Assembly: GCA_022601445.1 (NCBI GenBank)
Contig: JAJACP010000006.1
Span: 1 to 64,000, forward strand
Direction: 5' to 3'
From: Chlamydiales bacterium
GTDB taxonomy: Bacteria > Chlamydiota > Chlamydiia > Chlamydiales > JAAKFR01
DNA length: 64,000 nt
Shown here: positions 25,268 to 34,738 of the stretch, in pieces
Layout of the letters: every line of letters begins with the position of its first letter
Numbering within the stretch: position 1 is the stretch's first letter
Notes under the pieces: model-generated
Seen by the model: only the letters and a program-made list of their open reading frames with translations
Told to the model about the DNA's origin: nothing
The model's database searches: none
Translations under genes and position numbers: made by a program

Positions 25268-26223
25268 CCTGGCAGCAAGCTCTTCGTAGTTCTATTACTT
25301 CTTGGGAAGAACTTTGCTCTCTACTTGAAATTGATCTTCCTAAGATTCAAAATCTTAGATTCCCTCTACTCCTTCCTCTCCGTTTAGTGGAGAAGATGGA
25401 GAAAGGCAACCTTGAGGATCCGCTTTTCAAGCAGTTTGTGCCCCAACAGGCTGAAGGGCGTCCCTCCTCCCTTTTTCTTGCAGACCCAGTGGGAGATCAA
25501 CAAGCACGGTGTGCCCCTAAGGGGCTGAAAAAATATGCTCAACGTCTATTGCTTGTGACTACCGGAGCGTGTGCCATGCACTGTCGGTATTGCTTTCGGC
25601 AACATTTTGATTACAGTAAAGGGGGAGGTTTTGCAGACGAACTGGCCCAAATGCGCCAAGATGATTCTCTTCGAGAGATCATTCTGAGCGGAGGAGACCC
25701 TCTCTCTTTGAGTGACAGAGTTCTTGGAGAGTTGATCGATGCACTTGGTGCCATTGCCCACCTTAAACGGCTCCGTTTTCACACTCGCTTTCCGATTGGC
25801 ATTCCAGAGCGGATCTCTCGTGAGTTTTTAGCCATCTTAGAGCGCTGCTCTCTGCAAACGTGGTTTGTGATCCACTGCAATCATCCCCGAGAGCTGGACG
25901 AGGACGTGCTTGTAGCTCTTAAAGCCGTGCAAAAATTAGGCATTCCGGTCTTAAATCAAGCTGTTTTGCTAAAGGGAGTGAATGACACAATTGAGACACT
26001 CCAAGCCCTCTCAGAGCGGCTTTGCGACCATGGAATCCAACCTTATTACTTGCATCAGCTCGACCGCGTTCAGGGAGCTGAGCATTTCGAAGTGAGTTCT
26101 GAGAGAGGACGACAGCTGATTGGAGAACTACGCACACGTGTTTCAGGATATGCCGTTCCTCAATACGTTCAGGAGATCGCTGGTGAACTTTCTAAGACGC
26201 CCTTAATAGACGGAGCGCATTAA
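25264..26223 (+). CDS. KamA/EpmB-type radical SAM aminomutase
   Basis: A 319-residue radical SAM protein of the lysine 2,3-aminomutase family. The cluster motif CAMHCRYC (about 98-105) is followed by FRQHFDY, and IILSGGDPLSL matches the family. The length (about 320) fits EpmB, which converts lysine to beta-lysine for elongation factor P modification, better than catabolic KamA (over 400). It overlaps murA by ATGA. No epmA or efp gene is in the window, so EpmB is the preferred but unproven reading. The 3' end overlaps the convergent P-type ATPase by 32 bp. Confidence 0.82.
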   Translation: MTWQQALRSSITSWEELCSLLEIDLPKIQNLRFPLLLPLRLVEKMEKGNLEDPLFKQFVPQQAEGRPSSLFLADPVGDQQARCAPKGLKKYAQRLLLVTTGACAMHCRYCFRQHFDYSKGGGFADELAQMRQDDSLREIILSGGDPLSLSDRVLGELIDALGAIAHLKRLRFHTRFPIGIPERISREFLAILERCSLQTWFVIHCNHPRELDEDVLVALKAVQKLGIPVLNQAVLLKGVNDTIETLQALSERLCDHGIQPYYLHQLDRVQGAEHFEVSSERGRQLIGELRTRVSGYAVPQYVQEIAGELSKTPLIDGAH

Positions 26224-28384
26224 AGATCACAAGCGTGGTCGCCCCCATGTCCGCTCCAATGGCCATCCAAAGCGTCGCCATATTGAGCAGCGCCAGCGTA
26301 ATAAAAAGCGCCTTCAAACCCAAAGCAAAGGTGATATTTTGCTTAATGATTTTTAACACACGGCGCGAATAACGGAGCAACCAAGGCAGCTGAGCCAAAT
26401 CATCTGCCATCAACACAACATCTGCTGTCTCAATAGCCGCATCGGTCCCCATTCCTCCCATCGCAATCCCTAGGGTAGCGGCAGCCATTGCAGGTGCATC
26501 ATTCACCCCATCTCCCACCATGCCAACCCGCTCCCACTTCCGTGCTAAGGCCGCTACCGCTTCGACCTTTTCCTCTGGCAGCAGTTCAGCCAAAAAGCGA
26601 TCTACACCAGCATACTCCGCCAAGGCGCGTGCTGTGGGCTCATTATCACCTGTCAGCATCACCTGCTCCTCAATTCCCGCTTCTTTTACCGCGAGCAAAG
26701 TCTCCCGTACCCATTCACGAGGGCTATCGGCAACAGAAATCAAGCCACAAACATGATCATCTGTTCCAATTGCCACAATAGAATGACCGGCATCCTCTAG
26801 AGCCAAAGCAGTTTGGTGAATCGCCTCTGTTTCTTGCCCCATTTCATGCATAAACCGATGACTTCCCATCCAGTAGAGCGTGCCGTTGTAAGTGGCCAAA
26901 GCCCCTTTGCCTTTAATCATCTGGAAATTAGCAGCTGAAGCTGCGTGGATTCCCATTTCCTCCCCTTTTCGCAAAATCGCGCGTGCAAGAGGATGTTCAC
27001 TTGGTTTTTCTAAAGCGACTGCCCGCTCCATCAACTCCTCTTCCGTGTGTTGATTCAGCGGCACTAATTTTTGCACTTCTGGATGGCCATACGTGAGCGT
27101 TCCTGTCTTGTCGTACGCAAGCGCCTTTAACTGCCCCACCTTCTCAAGAAAAACGCCTCCTTTAATCAACACTCCTTGACGCGCGGCAGCCGTCAAGCCT
27201 GAAACAATGCTCACAGGGGTCGAGATCACAAGAGCGCACGGACAGGCGATAACCAGAAGAACAAGACCACGATAGATCCAGTCAAACCAAGGCATCGAGA
27301 ATAAAAGAGGCGGTAGAACCATCACAAGAAGCGAAAAAAGGAGCATCAACGGAGTGTAGTAGTGAGCAAACGTCTCCACCCACTGCTCACTCTCAGACCG
27401 TTTTGAGCGGGCCTCTTCAACAAGGTGAATCATACGTGCTAAAGTCGTATCTCCAGCCAATTTGGTGACCCGGCACTCTAAGGCACCTTCCTCGTTGAGC
27501 GTGCCTGCAAAGAGCTCATCTCCTATTTCTTTTGCAACCGGAAGAGACTCGCCTGTAATCGGCGACTGATCCACCGACGAGCCGCCACTGATTACCACAC
27601 CATCTAAAGGGATTTTCTCTCCGGGACGGATCAAAAGGATCGCACCTACCTCAATGTCTTCAACAGCACACTCCTCTACCCCTCCTGTAGAGCGATCGAT
27701 GCGGCGCGCAAGAGTAGGCGTGAGCTCTAGTAAAGCAGAAATGGCTCGTCTGGCCCGCCCGACACTCCACTGCTCAAGCAGAAGTGCGGCTGTAAATAAA
27801 AACGCTACTGTCGCTCCTTCAAACCACTCTTGAATCCCGATTGCACCTATAATGGCCACGATCATCAATAAGTTCATGTCAGGCCTGAGTTTGTGCAAAG
27901 AAAAATATGCTTTGGGAAGCACATAAACGACACCACAAAGGATCGAGAGAAGATACAAAACCTTTGTGATCAGAGGGAGTTTATACTCATCAGAGAGCGC
28001 TCCGATTAGTTCGAGCAGACTAGGGTAATACAGAAAGTGCGTCCACGCGCCTAGCAGCAAAAAAGAGCCACTTAAAAGAGTAAAGATCAGCCTTCCTTTG
28101 CGCTGAAAAAAAGACGTTTGCTCCTCGCCTCTTTTATCCCAAAGAGTGGCGCGCATACCCGTAGAACGAATCAGCTGAATGAGTTCTCCTGAATCGATCT
28201 TTTTGGGATCATAAGTGACGCGCATTTGTGCTTGAATCAGATTGAAATCGAGCGTCTGTACCCCTTCATGACTACCGACCACTCTTTTTAAAATGGCCAC
28301 TTCTTCACAGCAGTCAAGCCCCTCTATCTTAAAAGTGGCATTCTCTATATTAATCGTCCGATTTTCCTTGCGCTTGATCGACAT
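26192..28384 (-). CDS. Zn/Cd-type heavy-metal P1B ATPase
   Basis: A 730-residue inner-membrane metal exporter. The start ATG 28384 has GGAG 9 bp upstream; an ATG at 28399 contains that GGAG and is less likely. An N-terminal metal-binding domain has GLDCCEEVAILKRVV, where CCxE is characteristic of Zn/Cd/Pb pumps (ZntA/CadA) rather than copper pumps. Then come membrane helices, TGES phosphatase loop, CPC ion-site motif (VIACPCALVIS), DKTGTLT phosphorylation site and GDGVNDAPA. It complements the zinc-uptake control genes near 5 kb. Overlaps the small acidic gene upstream by 35 bp. Confidence 0.9.
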   Translation of the reverse strand: MSIKRKENRTINIENATFKIEGLDCCEEVAILKRVVGSHEGVQTLDFNLIQAQMRVTYDPKKIDSGELIQLIRSTGMRATLWDKRGEEQTSFFQRKGRLIFTLLSGSFLLLGAWTHFLYYPSLLELIGALSDEYKLPLITKVLYLLSILCGVVYVLPKAYFSLHKLRPDMNLLMIVAIIGAIGIQEWFEGATVAFLFTAALLLEQWSVGRARRAISALLELTPTLARRIDRSTGGVEECAVEDIEVGAILLIRPGEKIPLDGVVISGGSSVDQSPITGESLPVAKEIGDELFAGTLNEEGALECRVTKLAGDTTLARMIHLVEEARSKRSESEQWVETFAHYYTPLMLLFSLLVMVLPPLLFSMPWFDWIYRGLVLLVIACPCALVISTPVSIVSGLTAAARQGVLIKGGVFLEKVGQLKALAYDKTGTLTYGHPEVQKLVPLNQHTEEELMERAVALEKPSEHPLARAILRKGEEMGIHAASAANFQMIKGKGALATYNGTLYWMGSHRFMHEMGQETEAIHQTALALEDAGHSIVAIGTDDHVCGLISVADSPREWVRETLLAVKEAGIEEQVMLTGDNEPTARALAEYAGVDRFLAELLPEEKVEAVAALARKWERVGMVGDGVNDAPAMAAATLGIAMGGMGTDAAIETADVVLMADDLAQLPWLLRYSRRVLKIIKQNITFALGLKALFITLALLNMATLWMAIGADMGATTLVIFNALRLLRAS

Positions 28385-28640
28385 GCAACTTAGCTCCATA
28401 CAAGCTGATGAGTGCAGAATCGCTACTGGACATCGCTTCCGATGAGAGCTTATTCAGCGCCATCTCTAGGCTCTTTTTTACCTCGTCAGGAATGTGCTCA
28501 TTTTCGACTAAGTTTTTAAGCTCACTTTCAATATGGAGTAACTTAGCTGGATTGGGAGCTTTTCCCTCCTCGATCTGACCAATGAACTCTCCGATTGCCT
28601 CATCCACATCGTCTATTTTTTCTTCAAACGGCTCCGACAT
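28350..28640 (-). CDS. small acidic protein of unknown function
   Basis: A 96-residue protein rich in Glu/Asp/Lys and predicted mostly helical, with no signal or membrane segment: MSEPFEEKIDDVDEAIGEF at the start and a KSDD end. I do not recognise a family. It overlaps the metal ATPase start by 35 bp on the same strand, so it is probably cotranslated with it, and it lies 59 bp downstream of nothing on its own strand (argS ends beyond it at 28699). Confidence 0.6.
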   Translation of the reverse strand: MSEPFEEKIDDVDEAIGEFIGQIEEGKAPNPAKLLHIESELKNLVENEHIPDEVKKSLEMALNKLSSEAMSSSDSALISLYGAKLHVDQAQGKSDD

Positions 28641-28698
28641 CCTACCCCCTCACCAAAACCACTCTAACTCATTGTATACAATTCGATTATTTAGAGGG

Positions 28699-30417
28699 TT
28701 ACATTCTATCAACTGTTTGAATGCCAAGAATTTGCAAACCACTTCCCATGGTCCGAGCGACCGCTTCACACAAAAGAAGGCGAGAATTTTGCTCTTGCAC
28801 CCCTTCCACACGACAATCGCGGAAAAAGGCATTGAACTTCTGCGCTAAAATATAGAGATAATCGGTTAAAACGTTAGGAAGCAACTCTTCTTCCATCACC
28901 TGCAGAGTCTCAGAAAACCGCAAGAGATGGAGGCCAAGATCAATCTCAGTTGGATGCTCCAGCACGACTTTCTCTGTTTTGAGCAACTTTTTGATATCGA
29001 CTTTGCCTATCTTTCGCTTAATCCCATTCACACGCACAAACGCATAGAGAATAAAAGCCGCCGTATTCCCCTCAAACCGAAGCATCCGCTGATAACTAAA
29101 GACGTAATCGCTGATCCGATTGCAGGAAAGGTCCGCGTATTTAACAGCATCAATTCCTAAAATGCGAGCAAGCCTTTCTAACTCTTCCGTGCTCATCTCA
29201 TGCTCGCGTTCCGCTAAAATCTTGTTCGCCTCAGAGATGGAAGCTGTGAGAAGATCGATCAATTTTTCCACCTCACCAGATCTGGTGCGGAATTTTTTTC
29301 CATCAGTTCCTAAAACCACTCCAAAGGGAACATGATCAAAACGGACTTTTTTAGGATCGAGATAGCCCGCTTTTTCCGCCGTTTTCCGAATCAAATCAAA
29401 ATGCAAGCTCTGCCCCGCATCAGTGACAACAACAATCCGCTCGGCACGTTCATCCTCAATGCGATGCAGCATCGCCGCCATATCGGTTGTGTCGTAGTTG
29501 TAGCCCCCATCTGACTTTTGTACCATCAGGGGAATACGATGTCCCTCGTGGAACACACATTTGGCTCCCTCAGAAACGGTCACAAGCCCCTTCTCTTCCA
29601 GATCCTTTACAATCTCACCCAACATCGGATTGTAAAAAGACTCCCCTCTCTCTTCCAAGCGAATATCGAGAAGATCATACACTTCTTGAAACGCTTGGCG
29701 GGAGATGTGACAGATCGTCTCCCACGCTTTTAATGCAGCTGGATCGCCCCCTTGCAACGCAACAACAGCTTGACGGGCACGTGTCTTAAACGCTTCATCT
29801 GCATCAAACCGCTCTTTAGAGAGACGATACCACTTCATGAGTGTGGGTAAATCAGCCTCTTCTAGGCCTTTTCCAATCTCTTCATCGATGTAGGCAATCA
29901 ACATTCCAAAAGACGTTCCCCAATCGCCCACATGATTCAATCGGATTACAATATGTCCTAAAAACTCGAAAAGCCGCGCAATTGCGTCCCCGATAATCGT
30001 GGAGCGCAAGTGTCCCACGTGCATCTCCTTGGCGATATTGGGGGAAGAAAACTCGACGATGATCCGTTTAGGGGTTGCTGGCTGCTCCACACCCAGCTTG
30101 CCATCTCGCACCACCTCGTTGACTAAAGTGGAGAGATATTGAGGCCTAAGGGTCAAGTTGATAAATCCCGGTCCTGCGATTTCCACCTCCTCAAAAAGAG
30201 CTCTTTCCAGCTGCTCAACAATCGCCCCCGCAATCTCTCGAGGCGCCTTTTTCAAGCTTTTAGCCAGTCGCATGGCACTATTACACTGATAGTGGCCAAA
30301 TTTCTCCTGAGTCGCCGGCGTAAGATGCATCTGGAGCTCCTCAACAGGAACTTCAGGAAAAGCGGCATAGGCGGCCTTGGTTACGGCTTGTTCGACTGTC
30401 TCAATAAGGGGTTTCAT
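28699..30417 (-). CDS. argS: arginyl-tRNA synthetase
   Basis: A 572-residue class I synthetase charging tRNA-Arg. The start ATG 30417 (MKPLIETVEQAV) fits the family length; the frame extends to a GTG at 30453. N-terminal additional domain with EKFGHYQCNSAMRLAK, then the HIGH-type motif HVGHLRSTIIGD, VLGTDGKKFRTRSG as the KMSKS equivalent, and a C-terminal DALR anticodon domain ending NSRLLLCEAVARTM. Divergent from the YopT-like gene. Confidence 0.95.
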   Translation of the reverse strand: MKPLIETVEQAVTKAAYAAFPEVPVEELQMHLTPATQEKFGHYQCNSAMRLAKSLKKAPREIAGAIVEQLERALFEEVEIAGPGFINLTLRPQYLSTLVNEVVRDGKLGVEQPATPKRIIVEFSSPNIAKEMHVGHLRSTIIGDAIARLFEFLGHIVIRLNHVGDWGTSFGMLIAYIDEEIGKGLEEADLPTLMKWYRLSKERFDADEAFKTRARQAVVALQGGDPAALKAWETICHISRQAFQEVYDLLDIRLEERGESFYNPMLGEIVKDLEEKGLVTVSEGAKCVFHEGHRIPLMVQKSDGGYNYDTTDMAAMLHRIEDERAERIVVVTDAGQSLHFDLIRKTAEKAGYLDPKKVRFDHVPFGVVLGTDGKKFRTRSGEVEKLIDLLTASISEANKILAEREHEMSTEELERLARILGIDAVKYADLSCNRISDYVFSYQRMLRFEGNTAAFILYAFVRVNGIKRKIGKVDIKKLLKTEKVVLEHPTEIDLGLHLLRFSETLQVMEEELLPNVLTDYLYILAQKFNAFFRDCRVEGVQEQNSRLLLCEAVARTMGSGLQILGIQTVDRM

Positions 30418-30550
30418 CTCTCGGAGACGATAGCAAAACGGCTCAAATTCCACAATGCGCTTCGCATCAACTCTTTTTTTAACAGAAAATTGATAAAATT
30501 AATCTTTTGTTAATATTCCTTTAATATAATAATAGCCAGAGGGTTATCAT

Positions 30551-31711
30551 ATGAGCTCACCAGCAGTTGGGGCCTTGTCCCCACAAACAGAGACATCTCA
30601 CTCTTTTTTTGAAAAGATACAGGCCGTTTTTCACTTTGCAATCGACTGCCTTGTGATGCTCGGCTACCTTCTCCAGTCTGTTTTCTACTCAACTGTTCAA
30701 GACAAATCAGATCGCTCAGATGTTTACGAGGGAAGAGTGGTCTGCCACACACGTAATTGTGCCAAGACGAGCGAACTCTGGAAGTACGTCCAAAGCCGCA
30801 GAAACCCGGAGAGAGTCACAAATGCATACAAAGCGCACACAGCAACCTACGGTTTTACGACACAGCCCTCCCACGTGCACGCCAAGCCATTTAACGGCGG
30901 GTTATGCATGGGAGGCGTAACTCTTTTTTTGAAAGAGTGGCTCCGCACAAAGGGTGACATCGAATCGCTTGCCGCTACCTTTGATGGAGGGGTGCCGATT
31001 GAGGGCGCTTTTTACCAGGAACGGTATGAAATGCTTTACGGTGAACAGTATTATCCAGGACTCGTTGATACTATTGGTGACGATCCCCAAAAGCTGGTTG
31101 ATGTTAAAGCATATCTAAAAAATAGGACGCGACCCGATTGGGTGCCAGGTTGGGCTGATAATGACACTTATCTCCACTCTACCTTCCGAGAGATCCTATC
31201 CAAACATACAGGGCAAAAAAGCTCTGAAAAAGACCATACAGTAGCTGCACTACAAGCATCGGGGCTTGCTGCAGAAGTACTTCTTTATGACGCCTCTGCT
31301 CAAGACTTTCTTGAAAAAATGGAAACGCTGGCACCAGGCGCCTATAAGCTCTCTTTTCCCGTTTACGGCTCCACAGGGGAGAGGCGAAAAAACACACATA
31401 CGATTGGGCTAATCGTCGGTAAAACAGGTAGCTACGCGTACATTTATGATCCCAACAATAGCATCGCCTACTCACCCAAAGAAAATCTGCAAACCGTCAT
31501 GCAACGGATTCTGACAAAACATACAGGCTTTGACTACAGATCAAACCAAGAGGGTATCCATCCTCACCTAGGACGAAAAGTTCTCAATGTTTTAAATGAA
31601 AGAGCCAATCCACCGCAAAATCCGGTCTCATCTGGCTTTGAGCTCTACAGGATTACGGAGGCGTCCCCTTCGCCCCCTCACGGTACCACTCCCGCAGCTG
31701 AGCAATCTTAG
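30551..31711 (+). CDS. candidate secreted cysteine protease, YopT/C58-like
   Basis: A 386-residue protein with no overall match I recognise. It has the spaced triad pattern of C58 (YopT/AvrPphB) proteases: NGGLCMGGVTLFLKEWL (Cys119), NTHTIGLIVG (His283) and YAYIYDPNNS (Asp300), like the family GxCxG, HA and FDPNxG blocks. A hydrophobic segment (about 26-48) could be a membrane anchor; there is no classical signal peptide and the N-terminus is Ser/Thr/Pro-rich, as in type III substrates. It interrupts the argS-plsC adjacency of Chlamydia. TATAAT at 30525-30530 is a likely -10. The 3' end overlaps plsC by 59 bp. Confidence 0.6.
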   Translation: MSSPAVGALSPQTETSHSFFEKIQAVFHFAIDCLVMLGYLLQSVFYSTVQDKSDRSDVYEGRVVCHTRNCAKTSELWKYVQSRRNPERVTNAYKAHTATYGFTTQPSHVHAKPFNGGLCMGGVTLFLKEWLRTKGDIESLAATFDGGVPIEGAFYQERYEMLYGEQYYPGLVDTIGDDPQKLVDVKAYLKNRTRPDWVPGWADNDTYLHSTFREILSKHTGQKSSEKDHTVAALQASGLAAEVLLYDASAQDFLEKMETLAPGAYKLSFPVYGSTGERRKNTHTIGLIVGKTGSYAYIYDPNNSIAYSPKENLQTVMQRILTKHTGFDYRSNQEGIHPHLGRKVLNVLNERANPPQNPVSSGFELYRITEASPSPPHGTTPAAEQS

Positions 31712-32288
31712 CCATCACGCGAGCCATGATCTCCACTTGCGCCTCTTTTTTATCCATCTCTTCCAAGTCCTCAAAGGTCAGTGGGGTGCCAAAAATACAG
31801 GCGGTCTTCCCAAAAAGCTTGGGAAAACGGCGTCGATTATTCCACACCTCATAAACACCATGAAGATAGACCGGGATGACCTGACAGTCCGTTTTTTGTA
31901 CCAACATCCCCACTCCTAGCTGACCCTTGTGAAGCTCACCATCCGCTGATCTCCGTCCCTCGGGGAAAATCACCACTTTACAGTCATTGCGCACAAGCGC
32001 CATCGCTTTTTTGAAGGCATTGATATTTCCTTTTCCTCTGCGTACAGGATGCGTGTTGAGTTGACGAATCAGCCAGCCGAAAAAAGGCGAGTGAAAAAGC
32101 GAGTCTCGCCCTAGAAAATGCACTTTTCCAGGACAGGAAATCCCAATCAAAGGAGGGTCTAAGTAAGAGGTGTGGTTGGAGCAAATAATACCGCCCCCGT
32201 TGGGAAAGTGTTTCTTTCCATAAACCCGATGGCGGTAAAAAACACGTGCAAAAAGGGCGACACAAAAAATGCAAAATAAACGAATCAT
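31653..32288 (-). CDS. plsC: 1-acyl-sn-glycerol-3-phosphate acyltransferase
   Basis: A 211-residue membrane-associated acyltransferase that makes phosphatidic acid from lysophosphatidic acid. The catalytic HX4D motif is in SNHTSYLDPP; the acceptor motif is FPEGRRSADGEL; an N-terminal hydrophobic segment anchors it. Last gene of uppS-cdsA-cmk-plsC on the minus strand, overlapping cmk by 4 bp. Confidence 0.93.
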   Translation of the reverse strand: MIRLFCIFCVALFARVFYRHRVYGKKHFPNGGGIICSNHTSYLDPPLIGISCPGKVHFLGRDSLFHSPFFGWLIRQLNTHPVRRGKGNINAFKKAMALVRNDCKVVIFPEGRRSADGELHKGQLGVGMLVQKTDCQVIPVYLHGVYEVWNNRRRFPKLFGKTACIFGTPLTFEDLEEMDKKEAQVEIMARVMAKIAQLREWYREGAKGTPP

Positions 32289-32950
32289 GCAGAAACTAAA
32301 GCGATTACACGTTCTATTACTTGTTCTAAGGTCAAGTCAGAAGTGTCCACTAAGTGAGCATCTTCAGCTTGTTTAAGAGGTGAGATCTCGCGCGTGGAAT
32401 CAAAATGATCCCGCTCCAATAACTCATTTAAAACCTCTTGCTCGTTTGTATGCGCCCCGTCTTCTTTTAACTCTAAATAGCGCCTTTCTGCGCGCACAGC
32501 CGGACGCGCTGTTAAAAAAATTTTTACCTCTGCGTTTGGAAAGACGACCGTTCCCATATCACGCCCCTCAAATACAGCATCTTTTCCCTCTCCAAACTCC
32601 CGCTGAACCCTTACGAGCATTTGACGGACAGCTGGATGCGCAGAAACCTCTGACACATGGCCGGTCACTTCTGAAGAGCGGATCACATCTGTCACATCGT
32701 GCCCATTAACCAGATACCGTTTTTCCTTTGACTCAGACTGGATCTCAAACTGGAACTGATCGAGAAAAGCAGCGAGTTGATCTGCTTGAGAAAGGTCGAT
32801 TTTTTTTCGTAGAACCTGATAGGTGACAGCGCGGTACATCGCTCCAGTATCAAAGTAAGCATATCCTAACTTTTCAGCCACAAAGCGGGCGATTGTTGTT
32901 TTACCGGTTCCTGCCGGCCCATCAATTGTCACAATCATAGCGTTTGTCAA
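32285..32950 (-). CDS. cmk: cytidylate kinase
   Basis: A 221-residue nucleoside monophosphate kinase phosphorylating CMP/dCMP. The P-loop is IDGPAGTGKTTIAR (about 9-22), followed by YFDTGAMYRAVT and FEGRDMGTVVFPNA, all characteristic. Length is normal. It overlaps cdsA upstream and plsC downstream by 4 bp each. Confidence 0.96.
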   Translation of the reverse strand: MTNAMIVTIDGPAGTGKTTIARFVAEKLGYAYFDTGAMYRAVTYQVLRKKIDLSQADQLAAFLDQFQFEIQSESKEKRYLVNGHDVTDVIRSSEVTGHVSEVSAHPAVRQMLVRVQREFGEGKDAVFEGRDMGTVVFPNAEVKIFLTARPAVRAERRYLELKEDGAHTNEQEVLNELLERDHFDSTREISPLKQAEDAHLVDTSDLTLEQVIERVIALVSA

Positions 32951-33858
32951 GTGTAGAGGATCCTAAGAAAAATGTACACCACAGGAGCCGTAAAAAGAAG
33001 AGAGTCAACCATATCTAAAATCCCTCCCACTCCTGGGATTGAGTTGCTATCTTTCACTCTAGCATCCCGTTTCAGTAGAGATTCGGCCAAATCGCCGATT
33101 TGTCCCAAAATTCCGATGAGAGCCCCGAGCCAGATCGACTGAATGTAGGTAAACTCTTGAAAAACCTCTCCTACCTCTTTTCCTAAAAAGCAGATAAAAA
33201 GGCTCACTAAAATGGAGGCACAAAGACCTCCTAGAGCCCCTTCTAGAGTCTTATTTGGACTGAGTTTATGTGCGAGCTTGCGTTTACCAAAATAGCTACC
33301 CACAAAATAGCCGCCCACATCTGCGCTTTTGGTGGCTGCGATCATGTAGATAATCCACCAGCTTCCTTGAAAGTGGGGGTCGTCCATGCCACCAAAAGTG
33401 AAAAAATACATCACGCGAACAAAGAGGCCCAAAGGGACACCGATGTACACAATTCCAAAAAATGTTGAGGAAATGTTGAGTAGTGGTGACTTTCCTCTAA
33501 ATGTGAAGTAGGCAAAGCAGGCAAAAAACGCGAGCCCCAAAACCACTTCTGGAAGATGCGGCCAAAGAGAGTTCAAAAAGGGGTAGGGTCCTTGCGTTTT
33601 CACGAAAATCGCAAAGACATATAAAATCGCTGCAACCATGCTTAAAATGGTGGCGGGCGTCAGCGCTTTCTTTTTCAGAAGTTGGTTGTATTCCCAAATG
33701 GCTGTCGCTGCAATCGCGGCTACAGCAGCAGTGAAAATCCAGCGTAGCGCGCTAAATTCTGCTGTGAAAATAAAGAGGGCAATCAAACAGGCACTGATGC
33801 CGTTGATTAAGGTGCGCTGAGCCAGATCGGATGCTTTTCGTGGCTTTTTCGTACTCAT
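32947..33858 (-). CDS. cdsA: phosphatidate cytidylyltransferase
   Basis: A 303-residue inner-membrane enzyme with about eight hydrophobic segments, making CDP-diacylglycerol. The C-terminal CDS signature is SNSIPGVGGILDMVDSLLF. The usual core is PGHGGxxDRxDS, so the His and Arg positions are Val and Met here, while Asp and Ser remain. KLSPNKTLEGALGG upstream matches the family. Context between uppS and cmk is that of Chlamydia. Confidence 0.93.
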   Translation of the reverse strand: MSTKKPRKASDLAQRTLINGISACLIALFIFTAEFSALRWIFTAAVAAIAATAIWEYNQLLKKKALTPATILSMVAAILYVFAIFVKTQGPYPFLNSLWPHLPEVVLGLAFFACFAYFTFRGKSPLLNISSTFFGIVYIGVPLGLFVRVMYFFTFGGMDDPHFQGSWWIIYMIAATKSADVGGYFVGSYFGKRKLAHKLSPNKTLEGALGGLCASILVSLFICFLGKEVGEVFQEFTYIQSIWLGALIGILGQIGDLAESLLKRDARVKDSNSIPGVGGILDMVDSLLFTAPVVYIFLRILYT

Positions 33859-34580
33859 TTCCCTAGCCGTCGGGTCCGTTTTTGGAAATCTAGCACAGCA
33901 TCTAATAGATCTCTAGGGGTAAAATCGGGCCACAACGTATCTGTAATGTAAATTTCTGTGTAAGCGAGCTGCCAGAGGAGAAAATTGCTAAACCGTCTCT
34001 CACCACTGGTACGAATTAAAAGTTCAGGGTCGACAAAGCGAGCCGTATCCAAGTGGCAATCGATCATCTCCTCTGTGATTTCCCCTGATTGATCTCGAAG
34101 CGAGACAAACGCTCTGCGCATCTCATCACGAGCGCCATAGTTCATGGCAAGCACGAGATGGATTTTATTTTCCCCGGAGGTGGCCGCACGCGTTTTGTTC
34201 ACTTCATCTTTAAGAGACTGTGAAAAAGGGGTCAAATCGCCAATGGTGCTAAAATGGACTCCCATATCGACCATTTTTTGCCGATTGTCACGCAAATAGG
34301 TCTCCAAAATTTTCAGCACTGTTTTGACCTCATGCGGAGGACGGCGCCAGTTTTCAGTGGAAAAACTATAGATGGTTAACACTTCCACCCCCAAATCAGA
34401 GGCTGCCTCTAAAATAGGGTTGACAATTGAGGCACCGGCCCAGTGCCCTTGCATGAGATTGCAAGCCGACTGCTGTTTTGCCCATCGTCTGTTTCCATCG
34501 GGAATGATGGCAATATGTTTGGGCACAGGGCGCTGAAAAACCCATTCCAGTTCTTGCTCCGTAAAGTGGATCGAGTCCAT
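33855..34580 (-). CDS. uppS: isoprenyl (undecaprenyl) diphosphate synthase
   Basis: A cis-prenyltransferase of about 241 residues from ATG 34580; the open frame continues to a TTG at 34631 but the ATG fits the family length. Motifs: IAIIPDGNRRWAK (catalytic Asp and diphosphate binding), YSFSTENWRRP, and ELLIRTSGERRFSNFLLWQ with AYTEIY. Makes the lipid carrier for cell envelope polymers. Head of the uppS-cdsA-cmk-plsC operon, overlapping cdsA by 4 bp. Confidence 0.94.
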   Translation of the reverse strand: MDSIHFTEQELEWVFQRPVPKHIAIIPDGNRRWAKQQSACNLMQGHWAGASIVNPILEAASDLGVEVLTIYSFSTENWRRPPHEVKTVLKILETYLRDNRQKMVDMGVHFSTIGDLTPFSQSLKDEVNKTRAATSGENKIHLVLAMNYGARDEMRRAFVSLRDQSGEITEEMIDCHLDTARFVDPELLIRTSGERRFSNFLLWQLAYTEIYITDTLWPDFTPRDLLDAVLDFQKRTRRLGK

Positions 34581-34672
34581 TCCGTGTGTATACCTATTAA
34601 AATAGGAGACGAGGGTAGCAAAGGAGCCCAATAAGACTCCATAGCAAATTTCCGCAACCAGGGGCGTTCTAT

Positions 34673-34702
34673 TTGACAGTAAGAGAGGGAAGCTGGTATC
34701 GT
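34673..34702 (+). promoter_or_regulatory. candidate promoter of secDF
   Basis: TTGACA (34673-34678, consensus), 18-bp spacer and TATCGT (34697-34702), 37 bp before the secDF start. Confidence 0.45.
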
Positions 34703-34738
34703 GCCTAGATTATTTAGAATAGAATTTAAGGAATCAAA

